NCBI GenBank assembly: GCA_028286395.1
Contig: JAQBRS010000001.1
Span: 61,650-125,649, forward strand
DNA from: Candidatus Saccharimonadota bacterium
Lineage (GTDB): Bacteria > Patescibacteriota > Saccharimonadia > Saccharimonadales > Saccharimonadaceae
Direction of reading: 5' to 3'
Length of the DNA stretch: 64,000 nucleotides
Every line of letters starts with the position of its first letter. The first letter of the stretch is position 1. The notes under the pieces are model-generated. The model worked only from the letters and a program-made list of their open reading frames with translations. It searched no databases and had not been told where the DNA came from. Below, piece after piece: positions 25,445-34,681 of the stretch. The translations under genes were made by a program, and so were the position numbers.

Positions 25445-27179
25445 GAGGTATCTCCTTGATTAGTTCATTAAGCTGTTGGCGAATCTCGGACGCACGAACT
25501 TCTTCGCCGGTTTCTTCGGCAATTCGGAGTTCAGTCGTGAGAGAGTCTTTTCGTATTTTCTTGTGTTCTGTTATCAGTTGGCGGACCAGGCGGGCAGTTT
25601 CGAAATAACGATCTTCGTCACTCCACTCCCCATAGCGAGCATCGGCCTTTAATAATACTATTTTCACATACGTATCGTAATTTTGCAAGTCGACCGGCAC
25701 GTCAGCCACCAGTTCTGTGTGCGTTTTTATGTATTCAAGCACCGCTTTTTGTTCGTCAGTCGAAAGCATGTCTGGTTGGACGTCTTTTAAAAGTTCACGA
25801 ACAGCTGGATCAATTAACGCGACGGCGACCAGGTTCTCTTGATAGCCAGCTGGATCAGTCTTTACGGGTTCGACGGACTGAACAACTTTTTTCAGTATTT
25901 TTTCTTCTGGTTCATCGGTGTTCGAAAGCTTTTCCTTCAGTGTATCGATTGATGAATCGGTGTAGGTCGAAACTTTTTGCAGGTAGTGCTCTTGTTCAAC
26001 GGGATCTTGAAGCGCTCGGATGACTCGTAAGGCCGCCGTGGTAAACTTTCGCTTTCCTAGCGCAGCGGTGAGGTCTTCCCTCTTTGAATATTGAGTAAGA
26101 ATCCAATCGACGACTGGTTCGGCTGTATCAATCGCTTTTTGCCATAATGCTGTATCTTGCTGAATAAGTTCATCGGGGTCCTTGACGTCATCAGGCAGAC
26201 TAACGATCGTCAGATCAATCCCTACCGACTGAGCGATCGGAATTGCTCGTTCAGTTGCGGCAAGTCCCGCAGAATCACCATCGAAGGCCAGTCGGGCGTT
26301 CGGTGTGAGCCTCACCAGCGCCTTTAGGTGGCTCTCTGTCATCGCCGTGCCCGCAGTTGCGACTACTTGTGTAATACCGACTTGGTGGCTGCTAACGACG
26401 TCGAGGTTGCCTTCTACGATGACAGCATAGTCAACTTTACGAATCGCCTCTTTCGCTTGTGACAGTCCAAAAACGTGACGACCTTTGTTGTACAACAAGG
26501 TTTCTGGTGTGTTCAAGTATTTCGGGGCGTTCGGCTCGTCTTCAAGGATACGAGCAGTAAAGCCAATCACTCGACCCGATCCGTCCATGAGTGGCACCAT
26601 CATTCGTCCACGGAAAAGGTCTCCGCTAAATCGATTTAAGAGGCCTGCATCCTGCGCTTCCTTCTGAGTAAATTTCTTCACTTTCAAAAAGTTAACCAGT
26701 GCATCGCCCGTTGATGGTGCGTACCCGATACGGAATGCCTGAACAATTTCTTTGCTTAATTTTCGTTTACCAAACACATACTCAACCGCGTGTGGGTTCT
26801 TTAGAAGGCTCTGCTGATAGTATTGAGCTGCGAGATCAAGGACTTCGTACAGACGGTTCTTGCGTTTGGCAATTTCCTGCGCACCGGCTGAATCGTATTG
26901 CGCAAGGTCAACACCGACACGACGAGCTAATAGTTCGAGGGCCGCACGAAAATCAATCCCCTCGACTTCCATGACGAAGCTAAAGACGTCGCCACCCTTA
27001 TTTGAAGAAAAGTCATGCCAGATATTCTTGTCTGGACTGACATAAAAGCTCGGGGTACGCTCACCCGTAAATGGGCTAAGGCCCTTGAAGTTACGCCCCG
27101 CTCGTTTGAGCTGAACGTACTCTCCGACAACGTCCTCGATATTGAGGCGAGATCGGACTTCCTCTTTCATGTCCTGCAT
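25431..27179 (-). CDS. dnaG: DNA primase DnaG lacking the zinc ligands
   Basis: Makes RNA primers for replication. The toprim core is intact ([31 protein letters not shown]) and a C-terminal helicase-binding region follows. The N-terminal CHC2 domain is recognisable ([31 protein letters not shown]) but the four zinc ligands are Ser37, Thr40, Asp58 and Ser61 (numbered from the ORF start). I start it at the second ATG (27179; 582 residues): TGCTATAAT abuts the first ATG, which would put the transcript start about at this one. Confidence 0.95.
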   Translation of the reverse strand: MQDMKEEVRSRLNIEDVVGEYVQLKRAGRNFKGLSPFTGERTPSFYVSPDKNIWHDFSSNKGGDVFSFVMEVEGIDFRAALELLARRVGVDLAQYDSAGAQEIAKRKNRLYEVLDLAAQYYQQSLLKNPHAVEYVFGKRKLSKEIVQAFRIGYAPSTGDALVNFLKVKKFTQKEAQDAGLLNRFSGDLFRGRMMVPLMDGSGRVIGFTARILEDEPNAPKYLNTPETLLYNKGRHVFGLSQAKEAIRKVDYAVIVEGNLDVVSSHQVGITQVVATAGTAMTESHLKALVRLTPNARLAFDGDSAGLAATERAIPIAQSVGIDLTIVSLPDDVKDPDELIQQDTALWQKAIDTAEPVVDWILTQYSKREDLTAALGKRKFTTAALRVIRALQDPVEQEHYLQKVSTYTDSSIDTLKEKLSNTDEPEEKILKKVVQSVEPVKTDPAGYQENLVAVALIDPAVRELLKDVQPDMLSTDEQKAVLEYIKTHTELVADVPVDLQNYDTYVKIVLLKADARYGEWSDEDRYFETARLVRQLITEHKKIRKDSLTTELRIAEETGEEVRASEIRQQLNELIKEIPRAQK

Positions 27180-27235
27180 GTCCATATTATAGCACCCTTT
27201 ACCTCTGTTATTGTTTGTGCTTAAATTGTCGTAGC

Positions 27236-27865
27236 ATGTATCCTAACCAACCTTCACCGACGCCGAGCCCCCTCCCGACTGATTATCTCAATCAGATCGC
27301 CCCTCAAGCACCGAAGAAACCCATCTTCAGCTTCGGTCTAAAACAAATGGTTATGATCGGTGCGGCACTCGTCATCCTGGTGATTATCCTCGCTGTTATC
27401 GTCAACTCAATCGCTGGAAGTAAGAGCGGACCGATCGAACATCTTGCCGCTCGTCTTGCTGCGACGGAGCTCGTCGCAACCAATGCGCAAATAAACCTCA
27501 AGAGTAGCAACCTCCGTAGTGTGAATAGCAACCTCAAACTGTACATGACAAATACGAACCGTGATATTTCAGCACCGTTGCTTGAGGTCGGCGTCAACAC
27601 CACAAAGCTCAGTAAAACTATTACGACAAGCGAATCAACAGACGCACTATCCGCGCGACTTGAAGATGCACGCCTCAACGGAACATTCGATGACACGTAT
27701 TCACGGGAGATGGCGTACCAACTTGGAACGACCATGACGCTCATGAACCAGATTTATAAGTCGACCGGTAATGCCGACCTCAAAGCATTCTTGAAATCGG
27801 CCTACACAAACCTTCAACCAACCCAAGCGTCGTTCGCTAATTACTCAAGCGCATCTGACAACTAA
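27236..27865 (+). CDS. Hypothetical membrane-anchored protein
   Basis: About 209 residues from MYPNQPSP, which I prefer to the upstream start because Pro-rich N-termini before a membrane helix are common in this window. One transmembrane helix (MIGAALVILVIILAVIVNSIAG, about 45-66) follows a Pro/Gln/Ser-rich cytoplasmic arm. The external part is helical, without cysteines. No family recognised. A TAAATT box ends 9 bases before the ATG, and no Shine-Dalgarno is visible. Confidence 0.6.
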   Translation: MYPNQPSPTPSPLPTDYLNQIAPQAPKKPIFSFGLKQMVMIGAALVILVIILAVIVNSIAGSKSGPIEHLAARLAATELVATNAQINLKSSNLRSVNSNLKLYMTNTNRDISAPLLEVGVNTTKLSKTITTSESTDALSARLEDARLNGTFDDTYSREMAYQLGTTMTLMNQIYKSTGNADLKAFLKSAYTNLQPTQASFANYSSASDN

Positions 27866-28200
27866 TTTTTAGCAACGAGATTATAGCTTAAACGAGCAAG
27901 ATCTTTGATCTCTTCGTTATCAAGCTGACCCGTACAAATAATAGTGTTCCAGTGTTTTTTGTTCAGGTGATAGCCTGACACGACTGTTTCATATTTCTCG
28001 CGCAATGTTTCGGCAAGCACTGGGTCACACTTCAAACTAACGCGAAGTGGGTTACTCCCCTGCGCGATCAAGGCAAAAATCTTACCTTCGCCTGTTTCTT
28101 TATGGCCGACTTTATAGACAGCAGTGTCTTCGCCGAAAGGATAATCCAGCCAACTATTAGAGAAGCTCAGTAGGTATTCTTCAAGTTCTTTGTGGGTCAT
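27862..28200 (-). CDS. MmcQ/YjbR family protein
   Basis: 112 residues of the YjbR fold, a small double-wing protein thought to bind DNA. Recognisable parts are WLDYPFGEDTAVYKVG, GKIFALI, NPLRVSLKCDP, SGYHLNKKHWNTI. Its start overlaps the orn stop (ATGA), so it ends the mscL-msrB-orn-yjbR unit. Function in any organism is poorly known. Confidence 0.88.
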   Translation of the reverse strand: MTHKELEEYLLSFSNSWLDYPFGEDTAVYKVGHKETGEGKIFALIAQGSNPLRVSLKCDPVLAETLREKYETVVSGYHLNKKHWNTIICTGQLDNEEIKDLARLSYNLVAKN

Positions 28201-28763
28201 ACCTTTACCTTTCCCAAATAATACTTCAGTTCCATAATGCTGCCACGAATATCTTCAAGGGCGCGGTGCGCGTCAGGTTTCGAGAATTTCTTTTTGTACT
28301 TGCCTTCAAACACAACCTTAAAAGCACTGACATCGAGCATGCGGTAATTCAATAGTGTATCAAGCTTTGGCCACTCACTAATAATGAATCGACGATCCAT
28401 GTGAATCGAGTTGCCACCAAGTAGTACGGGGACATCTTTATCGAAGTGTTTGTTCACGAACGTGATGAGTTCGCCTTCAATTGTTTTACCAGAGCGACCT
28501 TTTTCGTCGTTTTGGGCGATAAGTCCATTATATGATTCCGGGAACTTCAGCCAAAAATCTTTCGATGGACCTTCGATCATACGTTTTTTCATAAGTTTTG
28601 TATCGACTTTAACCGCCGCTTCATAGGTATCGAGTTCTTTGAAGTCCCAATCAGTCACAATCGCCGCAACTTCAAGGATACGATCAAGAGCAGGATCAAG
28701 TCCTGTCATTTCTAGGTCAATCCAAAGGATCTTCTTGCTTGTTTTATTACTCATTCGCCCCAT
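28197..28763 (-). CDS. orn: Oligoribonuclease
   Basis: Degrades 2-5-mer RNA (nanoRNA) left by other RNases. The 188 residues have the DEDDh exonuclease motifs: IDLEMTGLD (Asp, Glu), a middle GNSIHMDRRFI (Asp), and HRALEDIRGSI (His, Asp). The ATG at 28763 overlaps the msrB TAA (TAATG); a second ATG three codons on has GGGG before it and may be the true start. With the NrnA-like protein at 9348 apparently inactive, Orn may be the only nanoRNase seen here. Confidence 0.95.
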   Translation of the reverse strand: MGRMSNKTSKKILWIDLEMTGLDPALDRILEVAAIVTDWDFKELDTYEAAVKVDTKLMKKRMIEGPSKDFWLKFPESYNGLIAQNDEKGRSGKTIEGELITFVNKHFDKDVPVLLGGNSIHMDRRFIISEWPKLDTLLNYRMLDVSAFKVVFEGKYKKKFSKPDAHRALEDIRGSIMELKYYLGKVKV

Positions 28764-29167
28764 TATACCTTTTTTGGCAAAGACGACGTAGGGGTAAACG
28801 TAAGACTGAGCGAATTAATACAGTAACGCTTATCGGTCGGTGTCCCAAAGCCTTCGCCTTCGAAGACGTGCCCTAAATGTCCGCCACAGGTTACACAAGT
28901 AACTTCCGTGCGAGTTGATCCAAAGCTAGTATCAACATGGAATTCAACTTTACCAGGGACCGCATCATAAAAGCTTGGCCAACCACAGTGGGCGTCGAAC
29001 TTTTTATTACTATCAAACAAGACGGTTCCGCAGGCGGCACAAGCATACTCGCCTTCCGCAAAGGTTTGATCGTATTCGCCACTAAAAGGAGCCTCAGTAG
29101 CTTTATTAAACAGCACATCGTACTGTTCATCGGTTAGTTTTGATTTGTAGTCTGCAGGTGTGCTCAT
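28763..29167 (-). CDS. msrB: Peptide-methionine (R)-S-oxide reductase
   Basis: Repairs oxidised methionine. From MSTPADYKSK the protein has 134 residues, the usual size; the longer ORF start adds 36 residues without similarity. Both zinc CxxC pairs (CAAC, CVTC), HCGWPSFYDA and the catalytic Cys in RYCINSLSL are present. The start overlaps the mscL stop (ATGA). No MsrA is seen in the window. Confidence 0.96.
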   Translation of the reverse strand: MSTPADYKSKLTDEQYDVLFNKATEAPFSGEYDQTFAEGEYACAACGTVLFDSNKKFDAHCGWPSFYDAVPGKVEFHVDTSFGSTRTEVTCVTCGGHLGHVFEGEGFGTPTDKRYCINSLSLTFTPTSSLPKKV

Positions 29168-29592
29168 GCGTCCTTTTTCTTGTCGAGTTTGTCGAGCTTT
29201 GCAACGTGAACCAGCCAATAAATAACGAACGCTGTCGCAATTAATGTGATGAAGGCCGAAAGGATTGCGCCCCAACCGAGTGCGAGGCCACCAGTACCGT
29301 CAGCATGTGTCCCAACGATAACCCATTTGAGTTTTGAAAGGTCGATACCACCAATAAGGAACCCGACGATTGGGTTAATGAAGCCGTCGACAATTTGTTT
29401 GACCGCAGCGCCAGCTGCAGTACCGATTGCTAAACCAACTGCTAGTCCAACGACACCTTGTTCACGAACAAAAGTAATGAATCCACCGGCTTCTGATTTG
29501 CTGGCAATGAGCGCTTTTTCAGCAGCTCTTTCTAATATCTTTGCTTCTTTTAGAAGTGCGTTTGGACTGACGTCTTTTTTATTCGTTGCCAT
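29164..29592 (-). CDS. mscL: Large-conductance mechanosensitive channel
   Basis: A pentameric safety valve opening under membrane tension. Of the 142 residues, TM1 (VVGLAVGLAIGTAAGAAVKQIV) has the glycine/alanine-packed pore pattern, GFINPIVGFLIGGIDLSKL follows, and TM2 is AILSAFITLIATAFVIYWLV. The N-terminus is longer than usual by about 30 charged residues before the FITFVREQG start helix. AAGGAGAT precedes the ATG. Confidence 0.92.
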   Translation of the reverse strand: MATNKKDVSPNALLKEAKILERAAEKALIASKSEAGGFITFVREQGVVGLAVGLAIGTAAGAAVKQIVDGFINPIVGFLIGGIDLSKLKWVIVGTHADGTGGLALGWGAILSAFITLIATAFVIYWLVHVAKLDKLDKKKDA

Positions 29593-29652
29593 ATGATCTC
29601 CTTATGTAAATTTAGTGTAGCGTAATTTGTTATTCGTTATCAACCGCTTCAC

Positions 29653-30762
29653 TTAGGCAGCAAGGTCCTCTTGCTTTGGTGGTTCAATTTTCGCGACTGT
29701 ATTGGTCATGCGCCACACGTTCTTTGGATTATCAGATAATGCTGCTTTCGCAAGCTTATATTGCACTTCCAATCCTTTTGCAGGAATCCACTCTTCGCCA
29801 CGCGCGAGTCGTACAGAGTTAAGGTGGTGCAAACGACGCATTTGAGCAAATTGCCTGTTGTCTTCACTCAGTTCCGCGGCACCGTATTCGGCGCGATCAC
29901 GGCCAGTTACTTTTGCACCCATTTGTGATGCGGGGTCGTTGTAGTGCCACCATTCGTCCGCATACGGGGCAAGCCCAGCCGATGTCATGACGCTATATAA
30001 CAAACGACGGTTGTTTAATGCTTCAGTCTCGTCATCAGTCAGTTCATTTGAAAGAGACTTCTCTTCAAGGTAACGTAGCGCTGCTTCAGGTCCACCGTAG
30101 TCAAATCGTGTCGCAAAGTTAAGCATCTGCGCATTGCGGCGAATTAATTCACTACGTTGGATCTCAAGCGTATAGGCAGCTTGCCAGTTGTTAGGGTCAA
30201 TCGTGTCGAGTTTTGTATCAATTGCCTCGATTTCACTTTGAACCTCAGTGTTTACTTTCACGATCACCGCGTCAACTGATGCGCCAGTGTTATGTGGCGA
30301 CGGACGAGAGGGATCATACGAAGGAACAGAAACATATTTCTGTGTTTCGGTTGATAGTTGTTCTTCGGTCCAATCAGGATGTTGCGCCTTTAGGCCATTT
30401 TCGTATTGTTCGTAGAGAGCACCCTGTACTTCGAGGCTGCGGTACGCGTCCATAACCATAAGATAATTTCCTGCGGGTAAGGTATCTGCCGCTTTCTCAA
30501 GTTTCTCGGCGACGCCTTCGCGCACAAAGACGGCGATGTTACTACCCTCAAGTCCCCCACCATATGGTGAATTGTGGTGTTCGTTAGCGTAGACGGATGA
30601 TGTCAGGATATTTCGGTGTTCCGAGAACATACCAAGTGGAACGAGTGGCTCAAGCGTTCGCTCAGTCTCAACCATAGGAATTTCTTTCCAACCTGCAAGA
30701 GGTGGGATTTCCGGAATACTGGCTGTTTCTTGTCGTTGGAGGGTTTCTTGTTGGTGGGTCAT
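29653..30762 (-). CDS. D-Ala-D-Ala dipeptidase-like M15D peptidase (VanX-like)
   Basis: 369 residues; the catalytic domain spans about 40-300. Motifs are VMDAYRSLEVQGALYE, SPHNTGASVDAVIV (zinc His and Asp), and DEWWHYND (catalytic Glu and third zinc His), which fit VanX/DdpX. A helical insert (SEIEAIDTKLDTIDPNN) and a C-terminal extension of about 70 residues are unusual. There is no signal peptide. Turnover or recycling of D-Ala-D-Ala from cell-wall material is a fair guess. Confidence 0.85.
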   Translation of the reverse strand: MTHQQETLQRQETASIPEIPPLAGWKEIPMVETERTLEPLVPLGMFSEHRNILTSSVYANEHHNSPYGGGLEGSNIAVFVREGVAEKLEKAADTLPAGNYLMVMDAYRSLEVQGALYEQYENGLKAQHPDWTEEQLSTETQKYVSVPSYDPSRPSPHNTGASVDAVIVKVNTEVQSEIEAIDTKLDTIDPNNWQAAYTLEIQRSELIRRNAQMLNFATRFDYGGPEAALRYLEEKSLSNELTDDETEALNNRRLLYSVMTSAGLAPYADEWWHYNDPASQMGAKVTGRDRAEYGAAELSEDNRQFAQMRRLHHLNSVRLARGEEWIPAKGLEVQYKLAKAALSDNPKNVWRMTNTVAKIEPPKQEDLAA

Positions 30763-30865
30763 TTTTTAGCTTTATTTTGTAGCTTGGTTGATAGTTTTAT
30801 AATAGCAAAAAATAGTGCATTTGTCAAGAGCTTTATGGGGGTGAGGTAATCAGGAGGAGCAGACC

Positions 30866-30895
30866 CGGGGAGATGGCGGAATTGCCACCTCCCCG
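30866..30895 (-). terminator. GC-rich 12-bp hairpin after the 30904-31206 gene
   Basis: On the minus strand CGGGGAGGTGGC and GCCATCTCCCCG pair with one G-U around AATTCC, starting 8 bases past the stop codon. No U-tract follows. Confidence 0.65.
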
Positions 30896-30903
30896 AAGGT
30901 ATG

Positions 30904-31206
30904 TCACCGAAGTGAAGCAGTACAGTCGAGCTTGTTCGGATAGGGTTGCCCCTGTGAGCCTGAGCCAGATCGTCCCTCTTCGGGGACTCGCTCGACGTCG
31001 AACAGGTGCATCTCTTCGAGATAGGCAACTGCTTGACGCACAAGTTCGTTTCCTGCGGACTTGAAGCCGAACCGGGCGGCGATATTACTTTCGAAGCCGA
31101 CGTCCTCCCCTGGCGTGTAGTCCACGTACTGGACGCACGACATGCCCTGACTTATGACTTTGTCGTACAGCTTATGGGCGTACTCAACAACGATGTCACT
31201 GGCCAC
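30904..31206 (-). CDS. Hypothetical small protein, second GC-rich stand-alone gene
   Basis: 100 residues, mixed alpha/beta, no membrane segment: SDIVVEYAHKLYDKVISQG, then FESNIAARFGFKSAGNELVRQ, ending in a Gly/Ser-rich tail. No family recognised. The start is GTG with AGGAGGAG just upstream, an excellent ribosome site. Codon third positions favour G/C more than in the neighbours. It has its own promoter (31254-31282) and a GC hairpin after the stop, the same plan as at 160 and 35996. Confidence 0.7.
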   Translation of the reverse strand: MASDIVVEYAHKLYDKVISQGMSCVQYVDYTPGEDVGFESNIAARFGFKSAGNELVRQAVAYLEEMHLFDVERVPEEGRSGSGSQGQPYPNKLDCTASLR

Positions 31207-31253
31207 TTTCTCCTCCTGATTTTGAATGTGCGAAAAAACTTCCGCGAGTCATC

Positions 31254-31282
31254 ATTTTACCCCCATTTGAAACGTGAGGCAA
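31254..31282 (-). promoter_or_regulatory. Promoter of the 30904-31206 gene
   Basis: On the minus strand TTGCCT (31282..31277), a 17-base spacer and TAAAAT (31259..31254), about 47 bases before the GTG start. Confidence 0.7.
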
Positions 31283-31283
31283 C

Positions 31284-32969
31284 CTACATCTGTGACGGAA
31301 CTTCAATGCCTAGAATATCAAGTCCGTGAGTAAAAATCTGACTCACTTTCGCAATCAGCCCAAGTCGAGCTGTTTTCTGCTCGTCGGTGACATCACCAGT
31401 TGCAACGGGGGTAGCTTCATAATAACGATTCATCTCACGAGCAAGTTCGTACAAATACGAAGCGATGCGGTGTGGCTCAAGATCACGTGCGCTTAATCGA
31501 ACAACATTTGGGTAGTCCAAAAGTTTAGACATGACTGCTTTCTCGGCTTCGTAGTCGTATGAGTCAACAAGAAGCTCGCCCCTCCCATTTTCAGTCAAGA
31601 TTTTATTCAATCTTACCGCCGCATATTGGACATATGGTCCGCTGAATCCGCTGAGTGCAAAAATATGGTCCCAGTCGAAAAGAATGTTTGTTCGACGATC
31701 AGAAATAAAGTCGCTAAACTTAATCGCACCGAGGGCAATCTTTTTTACGTCTTCCTCATCAACACCGCGATCTTTCACGATTGTTCGAGCATATTCCTCT
31801 GCCCTATCAAGAAGTTCTTCCATAAGGATAACGCCTTTGCGGCTACTCATTTTTTCACGAGTGCCGTCTTCGTTCAGCTGATCAATCGTTCCAAACCAAA
31901 GGTGAATCAATTCGGTTGTAATTCCAAGTTTCTTCGCCATCGCAAATAGTTGCGAGAAATAAAATTGTTGTTCGGCACCAACGGCATAAATAACTTTGTC
32001 AGGGTGCCATTCTTGTTCACGATATAAAATCGTCGCAAGGTCACTCGTTGCATACAGCGCGGCGCCGTTAGATTTCTGAACAAGGAGTGGCACATCAAAG
32101 CCGAAGTCATCAAGGGGAACGATAATTGAATTGTCTTCGTTCTGAACGGCGACACCGCTTTCAAGTAGTACTTGTACTGCCTCTTTACCTTTTGGCGCAA
32201 AGAACGCTTCGCCAAGTTCAAACTCAGTCGATATTTTTAGACGATTCATCACATTGTGAATATGATCGAGTGAAATACGGTTAAATCGTTCGCTATACGA
32301 TTTCGCCGTTTCATCCCCGGCTTCAAACTTTAAAAGCCAGTCCTGTACTTGATCGGCAAGAACCGTTTCATCACGTTCTTTCTCTTCTTTTAGCGCTTTT
32401 TTGGTTTCAATATAGACACGTCCTAGTTCGTAAACGCCGTCTTTCTCAAGTGCTTCATCACTGCTAAATGCCAAGAATCCAGTGATCCAGATGCCGAGTG
32501 GCGCACCGTAGTCACCAAGATGATTATCGGTGATAACGTGCCATCCAGTGACATCCATGAGCCGCTTTGCAGCCCAGCCTTGGTTACCCGGACGAAGGTG
32601 TCCAACGCTATACGGCTTGGCCATGTTCGGACTTGGGTACTCAACGACAACGGTCTTACCTGCGCCCTCTTGGTTACCTCCAAATGTGTCGCTCCACTGA
32701 GCAGACAAAGTTTTTGCAATCGTTGACGCAGCAACACGAAAGTTAATAAAGCCGGGTCCCGCAATAGAGACATCGGCATATTCACCCGTTTCGCGAAGCT
32801 TCGCTACGATCTCTTCGGCAACCTCGCGTGGGTTTTTGCTGAGTCGGCCTGCGAGTTGCAGGGCGATGTTTGTTGCGTAGTCACCAAACTCTGGTTCAGG
32901 ACGCGTTAATTGAACGGACGTTTCGACGTCAAACAATTCTTTAATAGTCTGAGAGATTTTTTCTTCCAT
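31284..32969 (-). CDS. argS: Arginyl-tRNA synthetase
   Basis: Class I synthetase charging tRNA-Arg. The 561 residues have the N-terminal Add1 domain, the HIGH-like PNMAKPYSVGHLRPGN, an EKMSSRKG motif in the KMSKS place, and the anticodon-binding DALR domain at the C-terminus (LYELAREMNRYYEATPV). A TGTTATAAT extended -10 ends 8 bases before the ATG, so the mRNA is essentially leaderless. Confidence 0.97.
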   Translation of the reverse strand: MEEKISQTIKELFDVETSVQLTRPEPEFGDYATNIALQLAGRLSKNPREVAEEIVAKLRETGEYADVSIAGPGFINFRVAASTIAKTLSAQWSDTFGGNQEGAGKTVVVEYPSPNMAKPYSVGHLRPGNQGWAAKRLMDVTGWHVITDNHLGDYGAPLGIWITGFLAFSSDEALEKDGVYELGRVYIETKKALKEEKERDETVLADQVQDWLLKFEAGDETAKSYSERFNRISLDHIHNVMNRLKISTEFELGEAFFAPKGKEAVQVLLESGVAVQNEDNSIIVPLDDFGFDVPLLVQKSNGAALYATSDLATILYREQEWHPDKVIYAVGAEQQFYFSQLFAMAKKLGITTELIHLWFGTIDQLNEDGTREKMSSRKGVILMEELLDRAEEYARTIVKDRGVDEEDVKKIALGAIKFSDFISDRRTNILFDWDHIFALSGFSGPYVQYAAVRLNKILTENGRGELLVDSYDYEAEKAVMSKLLDYPNVVRLSARDLEPHRIASYLYELAREMNRYYEATPVATGDVTDEQKTARLGLIAKVSQIFTHGLDILGIEVPSQM

Positions 32970-32998
32970 TGGTGACTATTATAACAGAGGTTACTTCA

Positions 32999-34582
32999 TT
33001 ACTTGCCAGCGGCAGCTTTAATCAGTCCCACGAAAAGCGGATGTGCCCGATACGGACGACTCTTAAACTCTGGGTGAGCTTGTGTTGCGACAAAGAACGG
33101 ATTGTTTTCGGCTTCAATATACTCCACCAACTTTCCGTCAGGTGACTTCCCACTAATGGTCAGTCCGCCTTTTTCAATATCTTTAAGAAATGCCTGGTTC
33201 ACTTCGTAGCGGTGACGATGTCGCTCGATCGTTTCCTCCGTTCCATACGCTAGCGCGGTCTTTGAACCTGCTTTTAGTTCAGCCGTATAGTCGCCAAGTC
33301 GCAACGTCCCACCAGTTGATTCTTTTCCTGCCTGACCTTCCATAATGTAGACAACGTTCTGCTTTGTGTCAGGATCGAACTCCGTGCTGTTCGCCTCTTT
33401 TAAGCCCGCTTTTCGAGCAGCCGCAATTACTGCTATCTGCAGTCCGAGACACAAACCAAGATATGGCTTTTTCTCATCTAGGGCATAGGTTGCGGCCCGA
33501 ATTTTTCCTTCGATTCCCCTACTACCAAAACCGCCAGGAACCAACAGTCCGTCCATTGTTTCGAAGTCTGCAACTTCAGCTTCTTCAGCGTTAATCCACA
33601 CTAGTTCTAGGCCAACTTTTTCTTGCCACGCAGCAGCTTTTAATGCTTCAAGAACTGAGATATACGTATCCTCATTATCAAGATATTTCGCAACCATACC
33701 AATGCGCACCTTTTGTTCGTAGGTCGCCTCTTGGGCATCGGCAAGCGCGCGCCATTTTGAAAGATCAGCCTTCTTGGTATTGCCCGTAAAACGTTCGAGT
33801 ACCGCATTAATCCCACTGGCATCAATCGTTAAAGGAATTTCATACACCGTCTTGGCATTTGAAAGCAAAATCACCGCATCATTACGCACGCCACTAAAGG
33901 CAGCGATCTTGTCAGCAATATTTCCAGGTGCAGGGTCATCGGTTCGAACAACCACGCAGTCTGGCACAATACCGAAGCCACGAAGATCGTTCAATGCATT
34001 TTGCGCAGGCTTTGATTTAAATTCTTTACTCGTCTGAATGAATGGCACGTAGACAACGTGAACATACATACAGTTCTCACGACCAACACGAGCGGCAAAC
34101 TCACGAATTGCTTCAACGTAGCTGAGTCCTTCGTAGTCCCCGACTGTTCCACCGATCTCAACGATATGCACTTCAGAGCCATCGGCAGCAAGCTGGATCG
34201 CATCCTGAATCGCACCCGTCAGATGTGGCACCAACTGAATCGTCTGGCCGTGGAACTTCCCTGCTCGTTCATCAGCGATAAGTTGGCTTAATAATTTGCC
34301 TGATAATGTCGCGTTCTTCTGCGTTAGTTCCAAATCCAAAAAACGCTCATAGTGACCAAGGTCAAGATCAGTTTCTGCACCGTCTTTTGTGACGAAACAT
34401 TCGCCGTGTTCTTTGGGGTTCAAAAGACCCGCATCTACGTTCAGATACGGGTCACATTTTTGAATAGACACCTTAACGCCTTTCGCTTGGAGAATTGCGC
34501 CGATACTGGCCGCGGTAATACCCTTACCGACTCCTGAAAGAACTCCCCCAGTTACAAAGATATACTTCTGTGTTGTTCCCAT
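32999..34582 (-). CDS. pyrG: CTP synthase
   Basis: Aminates UTP to CTP with glutamine. The synthetase half has GGVLSGVGKGITAASIG and the metal-binding KCDPYLN; the class I glutaminase half has GLCLGLQ with the catalytic Cys and AHPEFKSRP. I start at MGTTQKY (527 residues): GGAGG lies 11 bases before it, while the ATG six codons upstream has no ribosome site. Upstream lies an NrdR-like palindrome shared in type with the nrd operon. Confidence 0.97.
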   Translation of the reverse strand: MGTTQKYIFVTGGVLSGVGKGITAASIGAILQAKGVKVSIQKCDPYLNVDAGLLNPKEHGECFVTKDGAETDLDLGHYERFLDLELTQKNATLSGKLLSQLIADERAGKFHGQTIQLVPHLTGAIQDAIQLAADGSEVHIVEIGGTVGDYEGLSYVEAIREFAARVGRENCMYVHVVYVPFIQTSKEFKSKPAQNALNDLRGFGIVPDCVVVRTDDPAPGNIADKIAAFSGVRNDAVILLSNAKTVYEIPLTIDASGINAVLERFTGNTKKADLSKWRALADAQEATYEQKVRIGMVAKYLDNEDTYISVLEALKAAAWQEKVGLELVWINAEEAEVADFETMDGLLVPGGFGSRGIEGKIRAATYALDEKKPYLGLCLGLQIAVIAAARKAGLKEANSTEFDPDTKQNVVYIMEGQAGKESTGGTLRLGDYTAELKAGSKTALAYGTEETIERHRHRYEVNQAFLKDIEKGGLTISGKSPDGKLVEYIEAENNPFFVATQAHPEFKSRPYRAHPLFVGLIKAAAGK

Positions 34583-34614
34583 GTTTGTTTTCACCTCCAT
34601 GGGATTTTATTGTA

Positions 34615-34681
34615 GCACTATATACCCCCTACACGCTAGATGCAGGACGTTGTAGTATTGTCACTACACTATATATAGCGT
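34615..34681 (-). promoter_or_regulatory. pyrG promoter with NrdR-like box
   Basis: On the minus strand ACGCTATATATAGTGT (34681..34666) differs from the NrdR box consensus (acaCwAtATaTwGtgt) at one position. A half copy, GGGGGTATATAGTGC, sits 51 bases downstream against a TGCTACAAT extended -10. The GGGGGyATATAGT element recurs before nrdA. Confidence 0.55.
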
